Shown here in pieces: positions 34,695 through 42,133 of a stretch of DNA of 64,000 nt (position 1 is the stretch's first letter; each line of letters starts with the position of its first letter). The position numbers were made by a program, and so were the translations under genes. The stretch is from Pseudonocardia petroleophila (GTDB taxonomy: Bacteria > Actinomycetota > Actinomycetes > Mycobacteriales > Pseudonocardiaceae), in NCBI RefSeq assembly GCF_014235185.1, contig NZ_CP060131.1:2673501-2737500 (forward strand). The letters run 5' to 3'. The notes beneath the pieces are model-generated. The model saw nothing but the letters and a program-made list of their open reading frames with translations. It was not told the DNA's origin and ran no database searches.

Positions 34695-36002
34695 GTGCTC
34701 GACTCCACCGCCGCCGTCCTGCTCGCCCGCACCGCCCGCGCCCAGCGCGACGGCCGCGTCCCGTCACTGGTGGCGGGGGTGGTGCGCGACGGCGGGCTGG
34801 TGTGGTCGGCGGGTCGCGGGGCGATCGAGGAGCCGCACCGGGACGTCCAGTACCGGCTGGGCTCGATCAGCAAGACGGTCACGGCGATCACGGTCCTGCG
34901 CCTGCGCGACGAGGGGCTGCTCGACCTCGGCGACCCGCTGGAGCGCCACCTGCCCGGCACCCCGCTGGGCGACCGGACCCTGGGGCAGCTGCTCAGCCAC
35001 CTCGCCGGAGCCGGGTCGGAGAGCCCGGGGCAGTGGTGGGAGCGCACGCCCGGCACGACGCTGGAGGGCCTCGCCCTCTCCGACGCCGACGTCGTGCTGC
35101 CCGCCGCCCGCCGCTTCCACTACTCCAACCTCGGCTTCGGCCTGCTCGGGGAGCTCGTCGCCCGGGCGCGCGGGCGCAGCTGGTCGGAGGTCGCGCGCGA
35201 CGAGGTGCTGCTCCCGCTCGGGATGCGCCGCACGACCCCGCGCCCCGACGGCCGCGCCGCCCAGGGGTACGCCGTGCACCCGTGGGCCGACGTGACGCAG
35301 GTCGAGCCCGAGCACCACGCCGAGGTCATGGCCCCGGCCGGGCAGCTCTGGGCGACCGCCGACGACCTCGCCCGGCTCGGTGCGTTCCTGCTCGGCGACA
35401 CCGGGGACGTCCTCTCGCCCGACACCGTCGAGGAGATGACGCTGCCGGCCGGGATCGACTCCTCGGCGCCCGGCTGGTCGTCCTACGGACTGGGCGTGCA
35501 GGTGCAGCGCACCGCCGACGGGACCGTGCTGGTCGGCCACGGCGGCTCGATGCCCGGCTTCCTCGCCGGGCTGTGGGTCGACCGCGAGGAGGCCACCGGG
35601 GCCCTCGCGATGGGCAACACCACCTCCGGCCTCGACGGCGGGCTGCCGGCGGGGCTGCTCGCCGACGTCCGCGCGGCCGAGCCCCGCGTCGTCGACGCCT
35701 GGGAGCCCACCCCGTCGCCGGTGCCGCTGGAGCTGCTCGGGCCCTGGTACTGGGGCCCCTCGCCGTACGTGCTGCGCGCCGTGCCGGGCGGGCTGCTGCA
35801 CCTGGGCGGGCTCGGGCGGCCGGGCCGGTCCAGCCGCTTCCGCCCCGGCCCGGACGGCACCTGGACCGGCCTCGACGGCTACTTCGCGGGCGAGACCCTG
35901 CGCCTGGACCCGGTGGCGCTGAACCTGGCCACGTTCGTCCTCACCCGCACCCCGTACGACCCGACCGCGCCGGTGCCCGGCGGCGCGGGCGACTGGGCCT
36001 AG
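34695..36002 (+). CDS. Serine hydrolase (class C beta-lactamase/esterase fold)
   Basis: A 435-aa penicillin-binding-protein-like hydrolase. The three active-site motifs are SISK (about residues 57-60), YSN in HYSNLGF (about 143) and HGG in GHGGSMPG (about 281), matching SxxK, YxN and HxG. The family includes beta-lactamases, D-aminopeptidases and esterases, so the substrate is open. There is no signal peptide, so it is cytoplasmic. GTG 34695 was chosen because the longer frame starting at 34623 would begin inside the palindrome. Its stop overlaps the stop of the convergent GAF regulator. Confidence 0.9.
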   Translation: MLDSTAAVLLARTARAQRDGRVPSLVAGVVRDGGLVWSAGRGAIEEPHRDVQYRLGSISKTVTAITVLRLRDEGLLDLGDPLERHLPGTPLGDRTLGQLLSHLAGAGSESPGQWWERTPGTTLEGLALSDADVVLPAARRFHYSNLGFGLLGELVARARGRSWSEVARDEVLLPLGMRRTTPRPDGRAAQGYAVHPWADVTQVEPEHHAEVMAPAGQLWATADDLARLGAFLLGDTGDVLSPDTVEEMTLPAGIDSSAPGWSSYGLGVQVQRTADGTVLVGHGGSMPGFLAGLWVDREEATGALAMGNTTSGLDGGLPAGLLADVRAAEPRVVDAWEPTPSPVPLELLGPWYWGPSPYVLRAVPGGLLHLGGLGRPGRSSRFRPGPDGTWTGLDGYFAGETLRLDPVALNLATFVLTRTPYDPTAPVPGGAGDWA

Positions 36003-37489
36003 TCCTCGGCGAGAAGCCGGGCCCGGCGGGCCAGCACCTCGGGCCGGCGCCGGTCGTCGGCGGGCAGGCGCTCGGCGAGCAGGTCGTGCACCTCGAGCTC
36101 GTCGCGGCCCAGCGGGTGCGCGGCGAGCTCGGCCAGCAGGTCGACGTCGTCGGCGTCGAGGACGGCGCGGCGCAGGCCGACCTCCAGCTGGTCGCGCAGC
36201 TCCCGGATCTCCGGGGCGTCCGAGCGCGGCAGCAGGGGCCCGGCGCACGCGCGCAGGGCCTCGGCGGCGTTCCCCTTGCGCAGCGCGGTGCGGACGGCGT
36301 CGAAGTCGGTGTCGACGGCGGCGTCGAGGCGGTACGGGCGGGTGCGCAGGACGTCGGCCCCGATCAGGCCGCGCAGCCGCAGGATCTCCCCGCGGACGGT
36401 GGTGGGGTTGCCGTCGTCGCCGTAGAGCAGCAGGGCGAGGCGCTCGGCGGTGAGGCCGTCGGGGTGCAGGGCGAGCGCGGTGAGGATCTCGGCGGGCCGC
36501 AGGGTGACCTGCACCGTCTTGCCGTTGAGCACCACGCGCGGGCCGGCCTCGCCCATGAACCGCAGCGACAGCGCGCTGCGCCGGGCGGCGCGGGCGGGGC
36601 GCGGCGTGCGCAGCAGGTACCCCTCGGCGAGCGGCTCGACCACCATCTCGCGGCCGTCGTCGAGCAGCACGCGGTCGGACCCCTGCGGCAGCGCGACCCG
36701 CTCGGGCCACGTGCCGTACGGCTCGCCCGCGACGATCCGGCCGGTCGGGGTGACGAGCGCACCCTGCCCCCGCAGGCTCGTCAGGTGCGGCATGTTCCGC
36801 ACGCGCAGCCGCTCGTCGGCGATGGCCAGGCGCACGCGCAGCTGGTTCTCCGCGAGCTGCGCGGTGGCCGACACGAGCTGCACCATCGCCGGGTGCACGG
36901 TGTGCAGCGGCCCGGAGATGTCGATGGCGCCGAGGATCGCGCCGGTGTCGGGGTCGTGCACGGGGGCGGCCGCGCAGGTCCACGCGTGGAACGCGCGCAC
37001 CAGGTGCTCGGCGGAGTGGATCTGCACCGGGGCGTCGATGGCGAGGGTGGTGCCCATGGCGTTGGTGCCGATCGCGTCCTCGGACATCTTGAACCCCGGC
37101 GACAGGCCGGTGTCGTCGGCGATGTGCAGCAGCCGGGCCGCGCCCTCGCGCCACAGGATGGTGCCGTCGGCGTCGGTGACGAGCATGACGTGCATGGCCT
37201 CGTCGGCGATGCTCACGAGCGTGCTGCGCAGCAGCGGCAGGACGTCGTTGAGCGGGTGCGTCTCGCGCACCTCGGACAGGTCGTCCTCGGCGAACACCGC
37301 GGGCGGGGTGTGCCGGTCGGGGTCGACGTGCGCGGCGAGGCTGCGCTGCCAGCTCGCGGACACCAGCGACCGCGGGGCCCGCCCACCGGACCCGCCGGTC
37401 AGGGCACTGTCGTAGATCCCGTGCAGCACGCGGGCGTGCTCGACGGGATCGTGCACGGGCGTCGTGCCGTGCTCTCCGCGCGTCGTCAT
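35999..37489 (-). CDS. GAF-domain transcriptional regulator (AcoR N-terminal type)
   Basis: A 496-aa protein. The N-terminal ~330 residues resemble the sensor part of AcoR-like regulators, with a GAF domain containing MSEDAIGTNAMGTTLA and AFHAWTCAAAPVHDP. There is no AAA+ sigma-54 domain and no Fis helix. The C terminus instead has a winged-helix-like region (PAEILTALALHPDGLTAERL, NPTTVRGEILRLRGLIG), as in actinobacterial versions usually found near aldehyde or alcohol dehydrogenases. No such enzyme is adjacent here. It is divergent from a response-regulator gene across 174 bp. Confidence 0.85.
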   Translation of the reverse strand: MTTRGEHGTTPVHDPVEHARVLHGIYDSALTGGSGGRAPRSLVSASWQRSLAAHVDPDRHTPPAVFAEDDLSEVRETHPLNDVLPLLRSTLVSIADEAMHVMLVTDADGTILWREGAARLLHIADDTGLSPGFKMSEDAIGTNAMGTTLAIDAPVQIHSAEHLVRAFHAWTCAAAPVHDPDTGAILGAIDISGPLHTVHPAMVQLVSATAQLAENQLRVRLAIADERLRVRNMPHLTSLRGQGALVTPTGRIVAGEPYGTWPERVALPQGSDRVLLDDGREMVVEPLAEGYLLRTPRPARAARRSALSLRFMGEAGPRVVLNGKTVQVTLRPAEILTALALHPDGLTAERLALLLYGDDGNPTTVRGEILRLRGLIGADVLRTRPYRLDAAVDTDFDAVRTALRKGNAAEALRACAGPLLPRSDAPEIRELRDQLEVGLRRAVLDADDVDLLAELAAHPLGRDELEVHDLLAERLPADDRRRPEVLARRARLLAED

Positions 37490-37570
37490 CCGTAGCTCCG
37501 AGCGTCATCGCCCCAGGACATGCCCCGCGGCCATCATCGCCCAGGCCCCCGAACGGGGCAAGCCGATCGT

Positions 37571-37586
37571 CGTTGCGCGTGCAACG
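37571..37586. promoter_or_regulatory. Palindrome in the GAF/response-regulator divergent region
   Basis: CGTTGC-GCGT-GCAACG, 6-bp perfect arms, with a further half-site GGCAAC at 37591-37596. It lies 82 bp upstream of the GAF regulator start and 78 bp upstream of the response regulator, so it could serve either gene. Confidence 0.45.
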
Positions 37587-37663
37587 TCGAGGCAACGCGG
37601 CGGTGCCTAACGTCGCACCCCAGTGATGCGAGACACGCCCGACGGCCCCAAGGAGGTTGGTCC

Positions 37664-38389
37664 GTGACCATCGATGCCGTGCTCGAGCCGGACGTGGCTC
37701 CGTTCGACCGCTCCGCCGCCGGGCGCCCGACGGCGCGCCGCACCGCCCGCCTGCTGATCGTCGACGGCGAGGCGATCGTCCGCTTCGGCCTGCGCCAGCT
37801 CGTGGCTCCCGACCCCGAGCTGGCCGTCGTCGGCGAGGCCGCGTCCCCGCGCGACGCCCTCGTCGTCGCCGACCGGTGCCCGCCCGACCTGGTGATCCTC
37901 GACGTCGACCTGGGCCGCGGCGACTCGGCGGGCGTCGAGCTGGCCCGGATGCTGCTCGAGCGCCACCGCGGCGTGCGGGTCCTCGTGCTGACGAGCTGTC
38001 GCGACCGCGAGGTCATGCGCCGCACCGTGCGCCTCGGCGTGCACGGCTACCTGCGCAAGGGCGCCGAGACCGCCGACATCCTGCGCGCGATCCACGCCCT
38101 GCTGCGCGGCGAGAGCGTCTTCGACTCCCGCGGCCCCGGCGCGGTCACCGACGTCGTGCGCGAGGAGGACCGCCCCGCCGTCCGCCAGCTCGGCGGCGCG
38201 ATGCTCACCGACCGCGAGAACCAGGTGCTGCGCCTGCTCGCCGTGGGGATGTCCAACCGCGAGATCGGCGTGCGGCTGCTGATCAGCGAGGCCACGGTCA
38301 AGTTCCACGTGCGCAACCTGCGCGACAAGCTCGAGGTCCGCCGCCGCACCGAGATCGTCTACACGGCCACGCGGCAGGGCATCGTCTGA
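37664..38389 (+). CDS. LuxR/NarL-type response regulator
   Basis: A 241-aa response regulator. The receiver domain (about residues 29-145) has the phosphoacceptor Asp in LVILDVDLG, a Lys in GYLRKGAET and only a partly acidic pocket (IVDGEAIVR). The C-terminal LuxR helix-turn-helix is LTDRENQVLRLLAVGMSNRE followed by ISEATVKFHVRNLRDKL. GTG 37664 follows a strong AAGGAGG. No histidine kinase is adjacent, so it is an orphan, or its kinase is elsewhere. The first ~28 residues precede the receiver and are unusual. Confidence 0.92.
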   Translation: MTIDAVLEPDVAPFDRSAAGRPTARRTARLLIVDGEAIVRFGLRQLVAPDPELAVVGEAASPRDALVVADRCPPDLVILDVDLGRGDSAGVELARMLLERHRGVRVLVLTSCRDREVMRRTVRLGVHGYLRKGAETADILRAIHALLRGESVFDSRGPGAVTDVVREEDRPAVRQLGGAMLTDRENQVLRLLAVGMSNREIGVRLLISEATVKFHVRNLRDKLEVRRRTEIVYTATRQGIV

Positions 38390-38409
38390 CCCTGCTCTAC
38401 CCTGCTCCG

Positions 38410-39003
38410 ATGGAGCTGGTGCCGGCCGTGCTGGCCAGCGGGTGGGCGAGCGGCGTCAACGCCTACCTCTGCGTGGTCGTGCTCGGCGTGCTGGGCCGCT
38501 TCGGCGGGATCGAGGCGGTGCCCGAGGCCCTGACCCGCACCGACGTGCTCGTCGTCGCCGCGGTGCTCTACCTGCTGGAGTTCGTCACCGACAAGATCCC
38601 CTACGTCGACTCGCTGTGGGACGCGGTGTCCACCGCGATCCGGCCGACGGCGGGCGCGGTGATCGGGCTGCTCCTCGCCGGCGACGCGTCCTCGCTGGAG
38701 CAGGCGGTGCTGGCCGCGAGCGGTGGGGCGGCGGCGCTGGTCAGCCACCTCGTCAAGGGCGGGCTGCGGCTGATCGTCAACACCTCGCCCGAACCCGTCA
38801 CGAACATCGGGGTGAGCCTCGGCGAGGACGTCGCGGTGGCCGGGGTGGCGACGCTCGTCGTCGTCGCCCCCGTGGTGGCGTTCGGGATCGCCGCGGTGCT
38901 GCTGGTGATCGGGCTGATCCTGCTGGTGCTGCTCTGGCGGAACGTGCGGCGCGGGTACCGCCGCTACCGCGCCTGGCGGGAGCGGCGGCTCGCGACCGCG
39001 TGA
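38410..39003 (+). CDS. DUF4126 family membrane protein
   Basis: A 197-aa membrane protein with about five hydrophobic segments, matching DUF4126: LASGWASGVNAYLCVVVLGVLGR at the start, FVTDKIPYVDSLWDAVSTAIRP, and a segment containing SPEPVTNIGVSLGED. ATG 38410 starts 20 bp after the response-regulator stop. Function unknown. Convergent with the phosphofructokinase gene with 3 bp between stops. Confidence 0.9.
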   Translation: MELVPAVLASGWASGVNAYLCVVVLGVLGRFGGIEAVPEALTRTDVLVVAAVLYLLEFVTDKIPYVDSLWDAVSTAIRPTAGAVIGLLLAGDASSLEQAVLAASGGAAALVSHLVKGGLRLIVNTSPEPVTNIGVSLGEDVAVAGVATLVVVAPVVAFGIAAVLLVIGLILLVLLWRNVRRGYRRYRAWRERRLATA

Positions 39004-39006
39004 GGC

Positions 39007-40032
39007 TCAGCCGAAGAAGACCTCGGCCTCGGCGTAGAGCGCGGGGTCGACGACCTTGAGCTCCTTCGTCGCCTCGCTCAGCGGCACCATCGTGATGTCG
39101 GTGCCGCGCAGCGCCGTCATCTGGCCCCAGGCCCCGGCGTGCACCGCGTCGATCGCGTGCAGGCCGAAGCGGGTGGCGAGCCAGCGGTCGCGGGCGGTCG
39201 GGGTGCCGCCGCGCTGCACGTGCCCGAGCACCGTCGTGCGGGCCTCCTTGCCGGTGCGCGCCTCGATCTCCTTGGCCAGCCAGTCGCCGATGCCGCCGAG
39301 GCGGACGTGGCCGAACGCGTCCTTCTCCTCGTTGAGCAGCGACTCGTCGCGGTCCTTCGGCTTCGCGCCCTCGGACACGACGATGATCGGCGCGTAGTCG
39401 AGCCGGAAGCGCGACTCGACCCAGGTGCAGACCTGCTCGATGTCGAAGCGCACCTCGGGGATGAGGATGATGTTGGCGCCGCCCGCCATGCCGGCGTGCA
39501 GCGCGATCCAGCCCGCGTGCCGGCCCATGACCTCGACGATGAGCGCGCGGTGGTGCGACTCGGCGGTGGTGTGCAGCCGGTCGATGGCCTCCATCGCGAT
39601 GTTGACCGCGGTGTCGAAGCCGAACGTGTAGTCGGTGCCGGACAGGTCGTTGTCGATCGTCTTCGGCACCCCGATGACGTTGACGCCGATCTCGTGCAGC
39701 TTCGTCGCGACGCCGAGGGTGTCCTCGCCGCCGATCGCGATGAGCGCGTCGACGCCGAGGTTCTGCAGGTTGGTGCGGATCTTCTCGACACCGCCCTCGA
39801 TCGCGAACGGGTTGGTGCGCGACGAGCCGAGGATCGTGCCGCCGCGGGGCAGCAGGCCCCGGACGGCGGGGATGTCCAGCGGCTTCGTCAGTGCCTCGAG
39901 CGGCCCGCGCCAGCCGTCGCGGAAGCCGACGAACGAGTAGCCGTACTCGGGGACGCCCTTGCGGACGATCGCCCGGATGACCGCGTTCAGTCCGGGGCAG
40001 TCGCCACCACCGGTGAGCACGCCGACGCGCAT
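39007..40032 (-). CDS. pfkA: 6-phosphofructokinase, probably PPi-dependent
   Basis: A 341-aa phosphofructokinase of the actinobacterial branch: [13 protein letters not shown] at the N terminus, GGEDTLG, PKTIDND, MGRHAGW and PEVRFDIE. It phosphorylates fructose-6-phosphate. Two positions that decide the phosphate donor point to pyrophosphate. The ATP-type GGDGS is GGEDT here (Asp at the E. coli Gly104 position), and PGTIDND is PKTIDND (Lys at Gly124). If so the reaction is reversible and serves both glycolysis and gluconeogenesis, as shown for the Amycolatopsis methanolica enzyme. Confidence 0.93.
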   Translation of the reverse strand: MRVGVLTGGGDCPGLNAVIRAIVRKGVPEYGYSFVGFRDGWRGPLEALTKPLDIPAVRGLLPRGGTILGSSRTNPFAIEGGVEKIRTNLQNLGVDALIAIGGEDTLGVATKLHEIGVNVIGVPKTIDNDLSGTDYTFGFDTAVNIAMEAIDRLHTTAESHHRALIVEVMGRHAGWIALHAGMAGGANIILIPEVRFDIEQVCTWVESRFRLDYAPIIVVSEGAKPKDRDESLLNEEKDAFGHVRLGGIGDWLAKEIEARTGKEARTTVLGHVQRGGTPTARDRWLATRFGLHAIDAVHAGAWGQMTALRGTDITMVPLSEATKELKVVDPALYAEAEVFFG

Positions 40033-40109
40033 GTGAGAGGCCTCTCCATCGATGCAGAAGTGGGCACACGCTAGCGTCGCCGGTCCGGGCGGGTGCGAGG
40101 AGGTGGGCG

Positions 40110-40883
40110 GTGCGCGAGCTGACGGCCGACTGCGCGCGCTGCACGGCGCTGTGCTGCGTCGTCCCCGCGTTCGCCGCGTCGGCCGACTTCGCGATCGACA
40201 AGCCCGCCGGGACCCCGTGCCCGAACCTGCGCCCCGACCACGGCTGCGGCATCCACCCCTCGCTGCGGGAGCGGGGCTTCCCCGGCTGCACCGTCTACGA
40301 CTGCTTCGGCGCGGGCCAGCAGGTCGTGCAGGTGACGTTCGGCGGGCACCCCGACACCCGGGTCGCCGCGGTGTTCCCGACGATGCGGGTGCTGCACGAG
40401 CTGCTCGCGTTCGAGACCGCCGCGCTGGCGCTCGGCACCGCGCTGGACGGCGACCTGCGCCGCGCCCGCGACGAGACGCTGCGCCTGTCCGGCGGCACCC
40501 CGGACGCGCTCGCCGCCCTCGACCCGTCGGCGCACCGGGCGGAGGTGGCGGGGCTACTGCGGGCGGTCAGCGCGCTGGTCCGCGACCCGGCCGGCCCCGA
40601 CCACGCGGGCGCCGACCTCGTCGGGTCCCGGCTGCGCGACCTGCGCCGCGGCTGCCTGCGCGGGGCGGTGCTGCTGGGGGCCGACCTGCGCGGGGCGGAC
40701 CTGCGCGGCGCCGACCTGCTGGGCGCCGACCTGCGCGGCGCGGACCTGTCGGGGGCCGACCTCACCGGTGCGCTGTTCGTCGTGCAGGCCCAGCTCGACG
40801 CGGCCCGCGGCGACGCGGCGACCGTGGTCCCGGCGGGCCTGCGGCACCCGGCGCACTGGCCCTCGGGCGGCGGGCGCGGCTGA
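40110..40883 (+). CDS. Cysteine-cluster/pentapeptide-repeat fusion protein
   Basis: A 257-aa protein in two parts. The first ~75 residues contain a Cys cluster (CARCTALCC at residues 8-16, then further Cys in CPNL, CGIH and GCTVYDC) like YkgJ-type metal-binding domains. The C-terminal ~80 residues are pentapeptide repeats ([20 protein letters not shown] and more), which form a right-handed beta-helix. The middle is helical. It is cytoplasmic with no signal peptide. GTG 40110 follows a GAGGAGG-like site. Some pentapeptide proteins mimic DNA and bind gyrase; the Cys-cluster half could sense or carry a metal. Confidence 0.88.
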   Translation: MRELTADCARCTALCCVVPAFAASADFAIDKPAGTPCPNLRPDHGCGIHPSLRERGFPGCTVYDCFGAGQQVVQVTFGGHPDTRVAAVFPTMRVLHELLAFETAALALGTALDGDLRRARDETLRLSGGTPDALAALDPSAHRAEVAGLLRAVSALVRDPAGPDHAGADLVGSRLRDLRRGCLRGAVLLGADLRGADLRGADLLGADLRGADLSGADLTGALFVVQAQLDAARGDAATVVPAGLRHPAHWPSGGGRG

Positions 40884-40901
40884 CGCCCCGGTGCGGCCGG
40901 C

Positions 40902-41492
40902 TCACACCACCGCGTCCACCAGCCCGTACGCCACGGCCTCGGCGGCGGTGAACCAGCGCTCGGCCGCGGTGTCGGCCGCGACCTCCGCGGCGTCGCGCCC
41001 GCTGCGGGCCGCGGTCACGGCGACGGCCTCCCGCCGCTGCGCCCCGGACACCGTCGCCGGGGCCGGGTCCGCCGCCGGGGTGCGCAGGGCCAGCCGGGCG
41101 TGCCGGGCGGCCGTCCGCCGCCCGGGCGCCCCCGCGGTGACGACCAGCTGCCCCACCCCGGCCACGGCGCCGACGGCGCAGGTCGCGACCTCGGGCCCGA
41201 CCAGCGCCATCGTGTCGACGACGGCGAGCCCGGCTCCCGCCGTCCCGGCGGTGCAGGACACGGTCAGCGTGATCTCCGCCCGCGGGTCGCGGGCGGCCAG
41301 CAGCCGCAGCCGCGCGCACACCCGGTCGGCGGCGTCGGCGTCGAGGACCCCGCCGACGTGGACGATCCGCACGTCGAGCAGGTGCTCGGCCACCGGGTCG
41401 GCGCCCGCCACGAGCAGCGTCGAGGTGAACGAGGGCTGCGGGGGCTGCGGCGGGGGCAGCGGCACGACGGTGGGGCGGTGGGGTTCGGGCAC
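40902..41492 (-). CDS. ClpP-like protein without catalytic residues
   Basis: A 196-aa ClpP homologue by overall pattern: RIVHVGGVLDADAADRVCAR, GLAVVDTMALVGPEVATCAVG and ERWFTAAEAVAYGLVDAVV. The nucleophile Ser of AASMG is replaced by Gly (VAGVG), the catalytic His of the RxxxHQP segment is replaced by Arg (LALRTP), the catalytic Asp of RDRWF is replaced by Glu (AERWF), and the NSPGGS oxyanion loop reads SCTAGT. It cannot be a normal peptidase. A role as an inactive ring subunit or regulator of ClpP is possible. GTG 41492 follows GAGGAGC. The first ~25 residues are Pro-rich. Confidence 0.88.
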   Translation of the reverse strand: MPEPHRPTVVPLPPPQPPQPSFTSTLLVAGADPVAEHLLDVRIVHVGGVLDADAADRVCARLRLLAARDPRAEITLTVSCTAGTAGAGLAVVDTMALVGPEVATCAVGAVAGVGQLVVTAGAPGRRTAARHARLALRTPAADPAPATVSGAQRREAVAVTAARSGRDAAEVAADTAAERWFTAAEAVAYGLVDAVV

Positions 41493-41607
41493 GGGAGCTC
41501 CTCGGGTCGGGCGGTCCCGCCGACGCTAGGACGGCCGGGCCCGCCCGGCGGCCGCGTTCGCCGTGGGCCCGCGTTTGCGCCGTGGGCGAACGGGCAAACC
41601 CGCGGCC

Positions 41608-42036
41608 GTGGAACACCTCGACGACGCCCACGCCCGGCCCGCCGGCGCCTCCGACGCACTCGTCTCCGCGGTCGGGACCCTGTCCGAGGCGCTGGAGCGG
41701 ATCGAGCGCGCCCGCGGCGCGCTCTACGAGTTCCACCAGCTCACCGGCGGCGCCGACGCGCTCCTCGACGACGTCGTCGACGGGCTGCGGGCCGAGGGCC
41801 ACGGCGATCTGGCCGACCGGATCTCCGAGGAGCTCATCGGGCTCAACGCGATCGCGGGGCGCTGGACGTTCCAGATCGTCGAGGAGTTCGACGACGGCTA
41901 CTACGCGACCTGGCGGGAGCTGGAGCGCACCGTCCGCGACGCCACGATGGGCGGGCGCCGGCACGTCCTGGAGGCGGAGATGAAGGCACGTCGGCGCACG
42001 GCGGGCCGCGCAGGTCACGAGGCCACTCCGGGCTGA
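41608..42036 (+). CDS. Conserved helical protein of unknown function
   Basis: A 142-aa protein, largely helical: TLSEALERIERARGALYEFH, a segment with FQIVEEFDDGYY, and a basic tail. No known domain recognised. GTG 41608 is used because it begins the helical body; the frame continues upstream without clear coding character. It is divergent from the ClpP-like gene, and the intervening 115 bp contain nested repeats. A role in a small regulatory complex is possible but unsupported. Confidence 0.75.
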   Translation: MEHLDDAHARPAGASDALVSAVGTLSEALERIERARGALYEFHQLTGGADALLDDVVDGLRAEGHGDLADRISEELIGLNAIAGRWTFQIVEEFDDGYYATWRELERTVRDATMGGRRHVLEAEMKARRRTAGRAGHEATPG

Positions 42037-42133
42037 TCGGGGGATTCACCTCACGTCCATCCGGAGGCCACCGGCTCCTCGATCGGGCTACCTAGTGTCG
42101 GAGCGTTCCCGAGCGCCCACCAGGAGGATGACC

